DNA of 64,000 bases from Leguminivora glycinivorella (GCF_023078275.1 NC_062982.1:6274501-6338500); one strand, 5' to 3'. Positions 1 to 11,335 are shown, counted from the stretch's first letter. The notes: generated by a model from the letters alone, not told the origin. Numbers and translations: made by a program.

Positions 1-121
1 AATTTGACGTTATTCAAGGTCAAATTACTTTACCCACTAGTGGATAAAATGCGTTTTTACCCGCTGGTATTAAAGGACAAAACACGTGTTTCCGAGCTAG
101 TGAGGGGAAAATATAATGACT
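1..121 (+). repeat. Family X interspersed repeat, partial copy
   Basis: Positions 1-57 match 34919-34976 almost base for base (shared core ACTAGTGGATAAAATGCG), and 58-121 match the reverse complement of 21303-21375. The window edge cuts the copy, so its left boundary is unknown. No coding capacity is recognised. Family identity beyond this window is not established. Confidence 0.7.
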
Positions 122-236
122 ATTGTCAAGAGGGCGCTGTTTTTCTGTATTAGGGTGACAGTTCACTACAATATGAAAATAGTTCTTATGAAATTCCGCA
201 ACATGGGGCGTCATCATATATTTCTGGTCAACTAAT
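113..236 (+). repeat. Family Y interspersed repeat, uninterrupted copy
   Basis: This stretch matches 27453-27520 plus 27767-27815 (GACTATTGTCA, GAGGGCGCTGTT, AAATTCCGCAACATGG). The later copy is split by a family F element, so this one acts as its empty site. It directly follows the X fragment. Confidence 0.65.
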
Positions 237-1697
237 AAAGATATAAGTAATTATTTGTTTATACCTAAAATAAATCTTCCAGGGAAGAATACCAGTGACA
301 TAGTGACAGTAACCACAAATGAATGTTCTTAGCCAGGATTCAAACCCTCCGACTTCATAGGTAAGTTCTACAATCGACTATGCTAGAAGCGTAAAATATA
401 AATAAGCAATAGATGAGACAGTATTACTATACTTATTCTTCGTCTCACGTACTTGAAGATATCCGGGCCGCAGTGACATTCGACTTTTACATTAATAGCT
501 TATGACATCGCAACCTTAGATTTATCTTTTCATAAAGAATCTCTACTATAACTTAAAGGAGCAAAAAAAATATTACGATATTCAGGGAGTTTAACCACAA
601 CTCATTGATTTAAAACGCCAATTCTTCAACATTGTATGGATACTGACATTTTTCTGTATTCTACCACCTTTTAATAGTGCTAATGGCTAGCCATGCAGAT
701 AAATTGAAAATAAGAGGTTTAAAACACGTTTAGATACAAATCTATTTGACAACGGCAAGTGTCTGATTGACGTAACTAGCTAACTGGTGACCGAAGAGCT
801 GGCGACTTCCTCGCACAACGTATAAGCATAAAATGTCGCCAGCATCCTTGGTACAATAGACCAAAGGCCCATTTTAGATATAAGCTAGCTATTAATTTTT
901 ATGCTTTTAGTCTTAGTTTCTATATTTAAATTTTGTTCATGTAAATATGTGACGTTATCTGGGCAGGTAATGTCATATATATAATTAATATTTGACATCT
1001 CACTCATATCAAAAAAGCTATGTCACCCGCTCTTCCAAAATAAAGTCGAACGCTTATTTGCGCAGTGACATCATCGTATGCTTTCTACATATTTTCCCAT
1101 CCTATTACTCTACGCTTATGTCAGATTCTTGTTTGGTCACTAATGTTTAATTTTGTGATATTTGCCCGTGTGGCTTACTTCGTAAACATGTTATGTGTTC
1201 TTTTGGAGGCGTTGAGGTCGACCAATAGGATTTGGATGATGACATGTGAATCACAATTATTATTTTAATGCGACAGTATTTACCTACAGTCTGTATAGTT
1301 AAAAAGGTAAAAATTCCTTTTTAAAAAGCTAAAAATTCTTCCAATGCTAAAAATAAAATAAAAACCGCTAAGTGCTATGATTTGGTCTCATACAATATAC
1401 TATTAGGACTCTTGGTTTCAATTATATCTGTAGCACATCTTCCAACTGAGAATGTACCTAAGGGTATTTCCAAAATTTGGGCCTCAAATTTAGTGAAATT
1501 GTTAACAAAAATTAACTCGATGTCAGTTTTGCGACGACAATTAAGCTTGAAATTTCAATAAAAATATTGCTTTTGTGTTAATTACATAAACTATAAGCAA
1601 TAATCTACATTTAAGGCATACATCTACATATAAAAAAGTTGGTTTTTAGACAAATTTTATTCTTAATTTTGTCACAAGGGTCCCAATTTAATGAAGT
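237..1697. other. No recognised gene; unclassified AT-rich sequence
   Basis: There is no open frame with recognisable protein character. The only structured spot is a tRNA-like B-box on the minus strand at about 334-350 (GGGTTTGAATCC), which could be a worn SINE head. The rest is AT-rich sequence with nothing I can name. Confidence 0.5.
307..372 (-). repeat. tRNA-like (B-box) fragment, possible old SINE head
   Basis: The minus strand reads GAGGGTTTGAATCCTGG at 334-350, one change from the pol III B-box GGTTCGAATCC. No cloverleaf pairing is apparent, so a functional tRNA is unlikely. A decayed SINE is the simplest reading. Confidence 0.3.
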
Positions 1698-1813
1698 AAA
1701 AATAAGTCCGATTCTCCTTCACCGAAAAGCTATTGGCAAATATCAAATGATATATCACACGAATTAAAACGCACGCGATTTAAAAGTCGCTCTTACCACT
1801 AAGCTACCAGCAC
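1698..1813 (-). repeat. SINE-A, degenerate copy (5' half)
   Basis: The minus strand carries the head and middle of SINE-A in degraded form: a broken tRNA-like A-box region at 1775-1810 and CTTTTCGGTGAAGGA at 1710-1730. Compared with the full copy at 13429-13740 it has many substitutions and lacks the 3' half, so it is an old insertion. Confidence 0.55.
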
Positions 1814-1918
1814 ATACTACAACTCAGGATAAAAACATACATAGTGATGGTGTAACTAAAATACTGATGATCGGTTAAGAAGGTGTATAAGCCATATAGG
1901 TACGAAACAAAAGAAAGA

Positions 1919-1980
1919 GGACCCCTAGCTCCTATGCGCCGTGGCAGTTAGCCAATTCAACACAAGGAAGGTGACGATGT
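1919..1980 (+). repeat. SINE-A, degenerate 3' end
   Basis: The plus strand matches the SINE-A tail (GACCCC-AGCTCC-ATG--CCGTGGCA, then CACAAGGA-G-TGA-GATG) with many changes. It lies about 105 bp from the opposite-strand 5' half at 1698-1813, so these are two events or a rearranged copy. Confidence 0.45.
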
Positions 1981-2732
1981 ACATTTTTTTATCCCAACTC
2001 ATCCAAAATTATCTAATTTGTTGTCAGTAGAGAGTATTGACCGTTCCCCCAATATTTACCCATCGCTCAGCTACTGCATTCCGCTTTCCAAGCAAATATT
2101 GTACAAGCAAGTACTTGTATTTATACCTCCTATTGTAGTAACATCTTCACTACTAACTGTTCTACCATAGACTTTATACCTTTGAAATAGGAATCACAAA
2201 TGGACAATGGTTGAGCATCAGTCTTTTGGACATCGCTGTACTGGCTTAAAAAAACTCTTTGACATTTTTTAGACCTTACTATATATGTTGTAAGGCTGAA
2301 GATAAGTTTGTCATGTCAAAGATTTACCTCCGCTTGGTTGACGACTTGACGACCGAAGCCGAAATGAGGAGTGCCAGAGTCAATAATGCTCCTCCTTTTT
2401 GTGGGTTTGTTAACATCATCGTTTAGATCTTTTATGATAATTTGAGTAGCAAGATGACTGTTTGTTTCGAGATTAGTCTTTATGATGTTGATGTACCTAT
2501 TTATTCCGGATTAATATTCTAGTTTTCCCAAGAGAACTTCAATTGAACTTGTGTACAAGAACGTATACGTATGGCACTGGATAATTGGATATGCCAGAAT
2601 ACGCCTATCAGAGACGAAATTATTTCTTTGATTTTTTCTAGCTAACATTAAATTTGAGTATGTGTTTGATGAAGGACGTTAGACAATAGAACAACATAAT
2701 ACCTACTTATGTAGACAATAATAATCAAAGCT
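1981..2732. other. No recognised feature
   Basis: Nothing here can be assigned to a gene or to a repeat seen elsewhere in the window. Open frames are short and lack domain-like character. Confidence 0.5.
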
Positions 2733-2777
2733 TATAAACCCCCGACGAAAAAACGACGGGGTGTTATAAGTTTGACG

Positions 2778-2811
<34 letters not shown>

Positions 2812-3011
2812 CCTGTCTGTTTATCTGCCTGTCTGTGTGTGTATCTGTTTGTGGCATCGTAGCTCCCGAACGGATGAATCGATTTAGATTTAGTTTTTTT
2901 TTTGTCTGAAAGATGAGTTAATCGGGAGTGTTCTTGGCCATGTTTCATGAAAATCGGTCCACTATGTCGCGGTCGGGGGTTTTTTCAAAATTTTAATTTT
3001 GTGGTTAGGTT
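2733..3011 (-). mobile_element. Family F element (AACCCCCGAC ends, GTCT microsatellite)
   Basis: The element is bounded by the inverted motifs AACCCCCGAC and GTCGGGGGTT, with an AT-rich edge reading ATAACCTAACCAC on its own strand. It holds a (GTCT)n/(GACA)n tract and the family core CGATGCCACAGACAGAC in variant form. Other copies are at 27521, 28285, 37158, 39578 and 57560. It has no coding capacity and is probably a non-autonomous element. The mobility mechanism is not visible. Confidence 0.75.
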
Positions 3012-3139
3012 ATTTTACTTTTAAAACGGATTATAATACATCCTGAAGTTTTCAAACCATTAAGAGTGTTCGTAATCAATATGTGACACATCGGTGTCGG
3101 GAGAGGAGTTCAAAACGTCGATATCGAATTTCAAAAGAT

Positions 3140-3340
3140 AATCTATACCAATATTATAAATGGGAAATGTGTGTCTGTCTGTTTGTTTGTCCGTCTTTCA
3201 CGGTAAAACGGAGCGACGAATTGACGTGAATTTTTAAGTGAAGATAGTTAGAGAGAGTTAAAGAGATGGAGAGTGACATAGGCTACTTTTTGTCTCTTTC
3301 TATCGCGAGCGAAGCCGCGGGCAAAAGCTAGTATTATTAT
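3140..3340 (+). repeat. Family R repeat (AGCCGCGGGCAAAAGCTAGTA end)
   Basis: It begins with ATTATAAATGGGAAATGTG and a GTCT-type tract and ends with GCGAAGCCGCGGGCAAAAGC. A second copy is at 30690-30885 and a 3' fragment is at 36885-36925. This is a common lepidopteran repeat style. It does not encode protein. Confidence 0.6.
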
Positions 3341-3523
3341 AAATTTAGCTCTCCACCAAAAACACAAAAGTGCGCTATCTACCTACGAATAAAAAACTCC
3401 ATTCACTCCCATTTCTCCTTTTTGAAACCATTAAAAACAACTTCAAATTCATCGTCACGTCCGTAATTACCGCGACCTACCCCAAAATCGATACCACAAA
3501 AATCTAATTACGCCCCGAGTATT

Positions 3524-5050
3524 GATTATTCCGACCTTGTAAAAAATTAAGTCAAAGACCGACCCAGTGCGCCCCCTAATTCATTGCCAAGTTTATTTTG
3601 AACACTTAGAAGCTTAATGAGAGGGCGTTTAAGATTTGGTGGAATGCGAGGAGTTGATACTTGCAAGACGTATAAATCACACTCATTTTTTTTGCGAAAT
3701 ATCAGTGCCATCGATAAAATTATTAATACTTTTTGAGCACTTTGAGAAATGTTTACATAGGGAAATTTGGGAAACCATGTTTTGTATGAAAAACGACTTT
3801 TATAGTTACTTTTTTTTTTTTTAATATGTTTCTTGGATTTTTTTTCGTGAAAAATTCTGGAACTTTCACACTTGTAGGTAAAAGTGTAGAATTAAGATTA
3901 TTCCGACCTTGTAAAAATTAAGTCAAAGACCGACCCAGTGCGGCCCCTAATTCATTGCCAAGTTTATTTTGAACACTTAGAAGCTAAATGAGAGGGCGTT
4001 TAAGATTTGGTGGAATACGAGGAGTTGATATTTGCAAGACGTATGAATTACACTCATTTTTTTTGCGAAATATCAGTGCCATCGATAAAATTATTAATAC
4101 TTTTTGAGAAATGTTTACATAGGGAAATTTGGCAAATCACGTTACCTATATGAAAACCGGCCAAGAGCGTGTCGGGCCACGCTCAGTGTAGGGTTCCGTA
4201 GTTTTCCGTATTTTTCTCAAAAACTACTGAACCTATCAAGTTCAAAACAATTTTCCTAGAAAGTCTGTATAAAGTTCTACTTTTGTGATTTTTTCATATT
4301 TTTTAAACATGTGGTTCAAAAGTTAGAGGGGGGGTGACACACTTTTTTTTCCTTTAGGAGCGATTATTTCCAAAAATATGAATATTATCAAAAAACGATT
4401 TTAGTAAACCCTTATTCATTTTTAAATACCTACCCAATAATATATCACACGTTAGGATAGCAATGAAAAAAAAATCACTCCCCACTTTACATGTGGGGGG
4501 GGTACCCTAACAAAACATTTTTTCCACTTTTTATTTTTGCACTTTGTCGGCGTGATTGACATACATATTAGTACCAAATTTCAGCTTTCTAGTGCAAACG
4601 GTCACTGAGATTATCCGCGGACGGACGGACGGACGGACGGACAGACAGACATGGTGAAACTATAAGGGTTCCTAGTTGACTACGGAACCCTAAAAAACGA
4701 CATTATTAAAAAAATAATGTTTTTTGGAATTTTTTTTTCGAGAAAAAATCTGGAATTATCACACTTGTAGGTAAAAGTGTAGAACTAAGCTAGATAAATC
4801 GATATATTGAACACTTAGAAGCTTAATGCGAGGGCGTTTAAGATTTGGAGGTGGAAGAGGAGTGGATACTTGCAAGACGTAGATAATCATGGATTATTTT
4901 TAAGATTCTTGTGAAAACGATGCCATCGAAACAATTATAATATTGAGAAATTTCTACATAGAAAAGTTCGAAAACTTCTCTATTTGACAAAAATAATGTG
5001 TTTTCTTGAGATTTTTTTTGGTAAACAAAGTCTACCTAGTTTTAATATTT
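3524..5050. repeat. Local tandem triplication, about 372-bp unit
   Basis: Unit 1 is 3524-3895, unit 2 is 3896 to about 4790 (including a 545-bp insertion), and unit 3 is partial, 4807-5050. Shared landmarks are CCGACCTTGTAAAA, GAACACTTAGAAGCT, GAGGGCGTTTAAGATTTGG and CTTGTAGGTAAAAGTGTAGAA. Units 1 and 2 are very similar and unit 3 is more diverged, so unit 3 is probably the oldest split. No coding frame is conserved between units. Confidence 0.8.
4153..4697 (+). mobile_element. Family Q element inserted in tandem unit 2
   Basis: It starts CCGGCCAAGAGCGTGTCGGG after an A run and ends ACTACGGAACCCTAAAAA. Subterminal inverted 12-mers AGGGTTCCGTAG and CTACGGAACCCT face each other, and a (GGAC)n tract sits near the 3' end. 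Tandem unit 1 has the uninterrupted sequence TATGAAAAACGACTTT at 3786-3801, which marks the target as an A tract. Four further copies occur at 5906, 9886, 17592 and 42330. Confidence 0.8.
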
Positions 5051-5645
5051 TTTAGAAAAAATCAACTACTGACTTTTTTTGACAAATGTCGGAAAAAGTG
5101 ATATTTATTAGAAATATTAGAATAATTTAAAATATATAGTTTATTTTTCTCTTGTCTTGATCTTTGGAGGCATTGGCCGTTTTTGGTAGTGAATGACATA
5201 ATTGACAGCTATTTTTACAGGATCATGATACTCATGATAGTCGTCTTAATCAAGCTATAATACACGAAATAAACAAAGTGCCAAATTCTTCCCCAACAAG
5301 TACAAGTATCAAGACTTCTCCGTCCTCCTATAATTAATAAAAAGAATTAAAAAGGAGTCGGAATCAACGGTCGCGTGCCCCAGAGGCCAATGTCCTTTAG
5401 ACGAGATCGCCCCCTCCCCTCCGTCTCTTTCCAATTAACCGCTTAATCCATCGCTCTGTCCCTGTCTAATCGAGGGATGCTAATATTGCTAATATCATGT
5501 TACTTAATATCCCTGAGGGGCATTGTTGGTTATTTCAGGTCGAAATTAGGTGTTACTGGGGGAAATGCGGCATTATTATGACAGAAGTGTAGATGAGAAC
5601 GCTATAGTAGGACTAGGAAAAGCATAGGTGTTAAATATTCTATAT
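5051..5645. other. No recognised feature
   Basis: This is unclassified sequence between the tandem block and the MITE nest. A GC-richer patch at 5360-5520 has no open frame of note. Confidence 0.45.
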
Positions 5646-5659
5646 AAGGTACAACGGGG

Positions 5660-5854
5660 CGCTTTCCGGTGAAGGAAAACATCGTGACGAAACCGGACTA
5701 ATTCCAATAAGGTCTAGTTACCCTTCGGGTTGAAAGGTCAGATGGCAGTTGCTTTCGTAAAACTAGTGCCTACGCCTAATCTTGGGATTAGCTGTCAAAA
5801 TGGACCCCAGGCTCCCATGAGCCGTGGCAAATGCCGGGATAACGCAAGGAGGAT
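5660..5854 (+). mobile_element. SINE-A, 5'-truncated, inside MITE terminus
   Basis: It runs from GCTTTCCGGTGAAGGAAAAC to GGATAACGCAAGGAGGAT. It is flanked by AAGGTACAACGGGG (5646-5659) and AAGGTACAGCGGGG (5855-5868), a 14-bp duplication with one change. That duplicated block is also the MITE terminal sequence, so the SINE landed in the MITE. The tRNA-like head is missing, as expected of 5' truncation. Confidence 0.8.
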
Positions 5855-5905
5855 AAGGTACAGCGGGGCAAATCTCGTCTAGGGGGCAAATGTATAACTG
5901 ATCCA

Positions 5906-6493
5906 TTTTTAGGGTTCCGTAGTCAACTAGGAACCCTTATAGTTTCGCCATGTCTGTCTGTCCGTCCGTCCGTCCGTCCGTCCGTCCGTCCGTCCGTCCG
6001 TCCGTCCGTCCGTCCGTCCGTCCGCGGATAATCTCAGTAACTGTAAGCACTAGAAAGCTGAAATTTGGTACCAATATGTATATCAATAACGCCAACAAAG
6101 TGCAAAAATAAAAAATGGAAAAAAATGTTTTATTAGGGTAGCCCCCCTACATGTAAAGTGGGGGCTGATTTTTTTTTTTCATTCCAATCCTAACGTGTGA
6201 TATATTGTTAGATAGGTATTTAAAAATGAATAAGGGTTTACTAAGATCGTTTTTTGATAATACTAATATTTTCGGAAATAATCGCTCCTAAAGGAAAAAA
6301 AGTGCGTTCCCCCCCTCTAACTTTTGAACCATATGTTTAAAAAATATGAAAAAAATCACAAAAGTAGAACTTTATAAAGAATTTCTAGGAAAATTGTTTT
6401 GAACTTGATAGGTTCAGTAGTTTTTGAGAAAAATACGGAAAACTACGGAACCCTACACTGAGCGTGGCCCGACACGCTCTTGGCCGGTTTTTT
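5906..6493 (-). mobile_element. Family Q element, long (GTCC)n tract
   Basis: This is a minus-oriented Q copy, from TTTTTAGGGTTCCGTAGTC to CACGCTCTTGGCCGGTTTTT. The (CCGT)n microsatellite at about 5950-6023 is the longest of the five copies. It is inserted in the T-rich centre of the MITE, after TGATCCATTTTT. Confidence 0.8.
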
Positions 6494-6643
6494 ATAATGT
6501 TTGCATTCTTTAGGCGTGTTCAGTGGGAGTGGATACATGTAGAACACAACATCATAGTGGAATAATGAAAAAAATGGATTAGTTACGATTGCCCCCAGTT
6601 GGGATTTGCCCCACTGTACTTTACCTATTTATTATCATCCAGA

Positions 6644-6712
6644 AACGTCAGTTGCACCGGCATTGCAGATGGTCGCAGGTTCGTATCCTGCCGGTGGTAA
6701 GTATGAATTTCG
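6644..6712 (+). repeat. tRNA-like element (B-box GGTTCGTATCC)
   Basis: AGAAACGTC is followed by a GC-rich segment and GGTCGCAGGTTCGTATCCTG. The same arrangement recurs at 11248-11335 (AGAAACGTC...GGTCGCAGGTTCGAGTCCTG), so it is a dispersed tRNA-derived unit. No complete cloverleaf is apparent, so it is a SINE head or tRNA pseudogene. Confidence 0.4.
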
Positions 6713-6786
6713 CCATACTACGTATTCTATCTTCTGTATAATATACAATTGTGCACTTAAGTGAGTCTTTCTCTTTCCGAACATAC

Positions 6787-6937
6787 ATATCGTCACTACT
6801 TTTAAAAAATCTCGTATCTCACGCTGTTCCTCAAAGTTAAAACGCAGTAAGTCAATATGAATTCCATACATACTTAATACAATTTTCTTTTCATTGACAG
6901 ACGAAGATACAAGTATTTTTAAAAGTAGTGACGATAT
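6787..6937. repeat. 22-bp perfect inverted repeat, 107-bp spacer
   Basis: ATATCGTCACTACTTTTAAAAA at 6787-6808 is the exact reverse complement of 6916-6937. The size and layout fit a small MITE of about 151 bp, but no second copy is visible here to confirm mobility. Confidence 0.5.
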
Positions 6938-9130
6938 TCATAAGTCTCAAAACAGTTTGGGCTGACTAAATAGGCAACATATACAATGTACCTATCTAAT
7001 CTTAGTACTTTAAATCATATGCGATTATCGTGGCCTTTAGAGATACCTATGCTTGAAAAATGTACTTAGTGTTTTAACTATCCGTAGTCGTTTATATATA
7101 ACCACCTCACTCATGGTTACATAGAGACATTGACAACCAGTTGCATACGATAAGATCTTTCGACAGGGCAAGCTATTACTCAAATTAAATGTAAACTATG
7201 TATAAATATAAAGGTTACTACATTTCGCTGATAAAATCCATTCGATACGCTCCGAAGATATTCTCGCGTACGTTCCAGAAATTTCCATCCAGTTGCAGAT
7301 TGTTCAAAAGAACAATCCGAGCAGAAATATCTGATAATTCTTTGTCTGGAAATTTCACAACTGATACGTTTTTAATGCTACGGTATGATATACGACAAAC
7401 GGGTATCCGATATCGTGAGTTAGCAATAAAAGTAAAGCATGTCGAAAAATATCGTTAAGTAGCACGCCCCTTAATATCTTCCACCCGGGCGCGCCAGCCG
7501 TATCAGAGAATTTTCATCTGAATATTTTCCTTTCTCATTGTCGTTATCTGAAAAATATGTTTTTCGTACAGTGCCAGCGCGCGCAGACCTATCCGCCTGC
7601 CCAAATATACTCCAAACTCAAATGTGCGACGCGAGACCCAAAGTTCCAATTCTTTCTTTCGCAAAAAATGTCGCGTTACTCTTGGTAAAAGAAAAATTGT
7701 ACAAGATTTCTCGTACCAAAGTAAACCTAAGTCCGATGTGTTGGAAGAGAAAATTGCTTGGGGATGTGAAACGCGACGGGTGGTAGGCGGAATATGGAAA
7801 CCGGAAGCCTGGGGAGGCGGGTGGAATGGACGGAAGAGAAGCGAAGGCAAATAACTTTGCCCTTGTACACATGTATAGGGAAGCGTTGAGGGTGTACAAA
7901 AATTCTCGCAGCCGTTCCGAAGTTTCACAATGAAACGTTGAGTATTTTTGTCATTTGTCGTCATAAAATCTCACAGAACTTGCGAGCCATGAGAGATATG
8001 TAAGCTTCGTGGAGAATTAACGTTTTAACTTTACATTTGAATGTCCAAAGTTTGGAAGTATGAGGATTTTTAGCTGTGAAATGAAGCAAAGTAACAAGTT
8101 GCGGCACAATTAGGTTTGCATGCGGCCGCGTAATTTATAAGCGTCTCCCAATTTGCCTCGAGCCTCGAAACACCGTTATATCGCCCGTTAAATCTTCAGC
8201 GATTCGATGAAGCGAAAAAGTAAACTTACAAATTAAATCCTCGTATTAAGCAACGTTTCCTTTGTGGTGGAATTCTTTGCGAACTTGAAAATCAAAGGTT
8301 CGGCCGGCGAAAGTTGGTGCCCTTTAAGCAGCGGCGTTATTATTTTCTCAAGAACCTCTTTTATGTAAAAGAACGCTCGAGATGGCGAGGGTGGTAAAGG
8401 GAAAAATATGACGGAGTAGGTTTGCGTCTCTGTCTTTCTGGTGTGTGGGAGTGAGAGGGGGGATAGTCGAGTGGCTGTCGCGTGAAGAGTCTCCATTCCA
8501 TACACGGGTACTCGTTACGCGAAGCCCGCGGGCGGGTCTGAGTCTCAGTGTGGGCTTTCGACAAGTATTTTATGAAAAATGTAACCGCCTTTGTGACAAT
8601 GCTTTTAAGCAATGTGACTGTTGTTAACAATAATGAGATGAAAGTTGCCCCCGGTTTTTGATGACGAAACTTGTTGTGTAGGCTTAGACGGGCTTAGTTG
8701 GTCGTACCTTAATGTGTTTTGTCATGCCTTATTAGCGGGACAAGTCGGGAGTTGAGTCGTTAAGTGTTTTTACTGAGCTAAACGGAATTTGGGTTATAAA
8801 AAGTTAAAACATAATATAAACGGATCTATGAAAGTTACACTTGGCGTCATAGTTATATTATATACTTACATTCATGAATATTACCTGAGTATGTCTAAAA
8901 TTATGTGCTAAAGGACGATATACATGTTCTTTATATACATTCAACGGTAGGTACGCATATGAGAATCATTCACGTGAACATCGAGTGTCACCAAACGATG
9001 CCCAAGGTGCCAATTGACTTTCTGAGACATCATATCAATCGCTTGACTAGAGGATGTATCCATGGGTTTATTCTAAAACTCGACAGCAATTTTGAAGCAT
9101 CTAGTATTTGTTTGTATGTTGTTGTATTTT
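6938..9130. other. Unclassified sequence, no supported gene
   Basis: This is one of the longest stretches without a recognised repeat. Overlapping open frames exist on both strands at 7503-7964 and 8233-8630, but they lack domains, lack splice-site support and overlap each other, so I do not call genes. The somewhat higher GC at 7440-8640 could mark conserved non-coding or unrecognised exon sequence. Confidence 0.45.
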
Positions 9131-9205
9131 ACTTGAGTAGTTTCATGTGCTCTGCCTACCCCTTCATGGGATACAGGTGTGATTGTATAGTATGTATGTT
9201 ATTTA
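9131..9205 (+). repeat. Element U, 3'-terminal fragment
   Basis: GAGTAGTTTCATGTGCTCTG followed by CCTACCCCTTCATGGGATAC matches the tail of U at 25816-26070. The (TGTA)n tail is shortened and altered. It is 5'-truncated. Confidence 0.6.
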
Positions 9206-9885
9206 AAAAAATTGGGTCTGGCAAAAGGGTGACAGAAATGGTCTTGCTTAGCATATTTACCAGTACCTACCTACTCTAGTTATTTTCTGAAAGACTTCCG
9301 AATATGATGGTAACATTTAATGAAATATTTAGAAAACCGTCAAACTATGTCGAGTGAAATTATCTAATCAATCAAGTCCATTGCATTAAAACTGACATCG
9401 CTACCTAAGGCTAACTGGCGTCATCTCATTTTTTAAAATACTATTTATAGTACCAATCATCCAAATGTTACTATACTATTTTCATAAACCTACTAATGAG
9501 TCTAACGACTAATGACCCATCCTTGTACATCCGTTTAGAAACTCACCCAGGTATAACTTTAGTAACATTTTTGATCGTCTCGAACGACTTGAGAATATAC
9601 CACCGACCATGTTCTACAACCTATAGTTATTAGTATCGTATACATATATACTATATACGCTGTTAATCTGCTAAAGCGGGTAATATGTACGCCCGGGGAT
9701 ATTACGAGAACTCCGTTTGACGTATGGAAGCAATAACAGCAATAATAAACTCCGGAAGGACGAATATTTTCCTCTACGGATACTAAGCGTGCTGGAAGAG
9801 ACTTGTTTACTATTTTTTTATTAATTTAGTAACTACTAAGTTAGTTTAAAATCCTGTAAGCGTAGAATACATGTTTGTAGATAGA
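9206..9885. other. No recognised feature
   Basis: The stretch is AT-rich, with no gene-like frame and no match to other repeats seen in the window. Confidence 0.45.
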
Positions 9886-10429
9886 AAAACCGGCCAAGAG
9901 CGTGTCGGGCCACGCTCAGTGTAGGGTTCCGTAGTTTTTCGTATTTTTCTCAAAAACTACTGAATCTATCAAGTTCAAAACAATTTTCCTAGAACGTCTT
10001 TATAAAGTTCTACTTTTGTGATTTTTTTCATATTTTTTAAACATATGGTTCAAAAGTTAGAGGGGGGGGACGCACTTTTTTTTCTTTAAGAGCGATTATT
10101 TCCGAAAATATTAGTCTTAGTCTTATCTTAGTAAACCCTTATTCATTTTTAAATACCTATCCAACAATATATCACACGTTGGGGTTGAAATGAAAAAAAA
10201 AATCAGCCCCCACTTTACATTTAGGGGGGGTACCCTAATAAAACATTTTTTTCCATTTTTTATTTTTGCACTTTGTTGGCGTGATTGATATACATATTGG
10301 TACCAAATTTCAGCTTTCTAGTGCTTAAGGTTACTGAGATTATCCGCGGACGGACGGACGGACGGACGGACGGACGGACAGACATGGCGAAACTATAAGG
10401 GTTCCTAGTTGGCTACGGAACCCTAAAAA
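9886..10429 (+). mobile_element. Family Q element
   Basis: This is a full copy from AAAAACCGGCCAAGAGCGTG to GGCTACGGAACCCTAAAAA, with a (GGAC)n tract at 10347-10377. One difference is an altered stretch near 10110-10135, where other copies read TATTATCAAAAAACGAT. The insertion is in an A-rich site. Confidence 0.8.
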
Positions 10430-11247
10430 CGCATGCAGCGCTTGTAATAGGTGCCTAGGCACTTGTAGGCTGCCTAGGGCGAAGTCACAATCTTGGTAAC
10501 GTCACTTCGCCGTGCCTGTGGCAAATATGAAAAGGTAGAGAGAGGGGTAAAGATATAGTTAAGTGAAACTCACATGGCACAATTTACGAGTATGTGAGCC
10601 CTTTTTGTTTTCATGTGTCTAATGTCAAAGACTTTTGTGTGTTATGAAATAGTTATAAAATATGAAATGAAATGAAATGAAATGGAATAAATTTATTCGA
10701 AACAACACGCAAATACATCAGTGGTTAATGTGTATGTGTACAGTTTGTTGTTCCAAAGAGGATGTCACTCAGATGTGTGAAGCATTTAGAGCTACGTGTT
10801 TCACTAATAAATACATAGGTATTGATCAAAATTAATATAAGTATAATATAACAAGCAGCAACCGTCGCAATCGCCGCTACATGCATAAAATATTGAAACT
10901 TGAAAAAATCCAGAAACCGTGTACTTTCATTTTTAAAAGACTGATCATTTTTTTTATGAAAATTCTAAACAGTAAATTCAACAACAGTTTAGTACTTTAA
11001 TAACAGAAAAAATAAGTAATTTGTTTACTATTGTTAAAAACATGTTTATTATCCAAAAATACAAGTCACACTTATTTGCTAATTACATATTTGGCTTAGA
11101 TAGGTACATCGTACTTTTTTTATAAAATTATGTAGGACATCCCTAGTTACATAGTTGGGTAGGAGCTATGCCATGACATGATTAAATCAGTGCCTTAAAC
11201 ATATATATTTTTAATTGTCAAGTAGTGTCAATAAAATTGTAAATTAG
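10430..11247. other. Unclassified, with a TTTCA-tailed LINE 3' end
   Basis: At 10660-10735 the plus strand reads (ATGAA)n then TGGAATAAATTTATTCG, i.e. a minus-strand 3' end with a TTTCA repeat tail. The same pentamer builds the large array at 29088-29293. The remainder is not recognised. Confidence 0.4.
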
Positions 11248-11335
11248 TTTTTTGTCATGCAGAAACGTCTGCATGCGAAGTTGGAAGCGCAATGGCCCCG
11301 GCAAGGCCAGAGGTCGCAGGTTCGAGTCCTGCCGG
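11248..11335 (+). repeat. tRNA-like element (B-box GGTTCGAGTCC)
   Basis: It contains CATGCAGA-AACG-TCTGCATG (a small hairpin), then GGCCCCGGCAAGGCC and GGTCGCAGGTTCGAGTCCTG. It is related to 6644-6712. A SINE head or tRNA pseudogene is likelier than a functional tRNA because the anticodon arm is not evident. Confidence 0.4.

Larger units (their letters stand above)
5646..6612. mobile_element. MITE (AAGGTACAGCGGGGC inverted ends) carrying two insertions
   Basis: The left end (AAGGTACAGCGGGGCAAATC, then AACTGATCCATTTTT) and the right end at 6561-6612 (AAAAATGGATTAGTTACGA, then GGGATTTGCCCCACTGTAC) are inverted repeats of about 50 bp. A second, less disturbed copy is at 26448-26678. Here a SINE splits the left terminus and a family Q element fills the centre. 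With both removed the MITE would be about 170 bp. It has no coding capacity. Confidence 0.75.

Noticed and set aside
7503..7964. 153-codon minus-strand frame
   Set aside because: It overlaps other long frames on both strands, has no domain, no splice context and no recognisable homology; GC-richer local composition explains the openness.
8905..9279. 124-codon plus-strand frame
   Set aside because: Its 3' part is the tail of element U (9131-9205), and the rest has no protein-like pattern.
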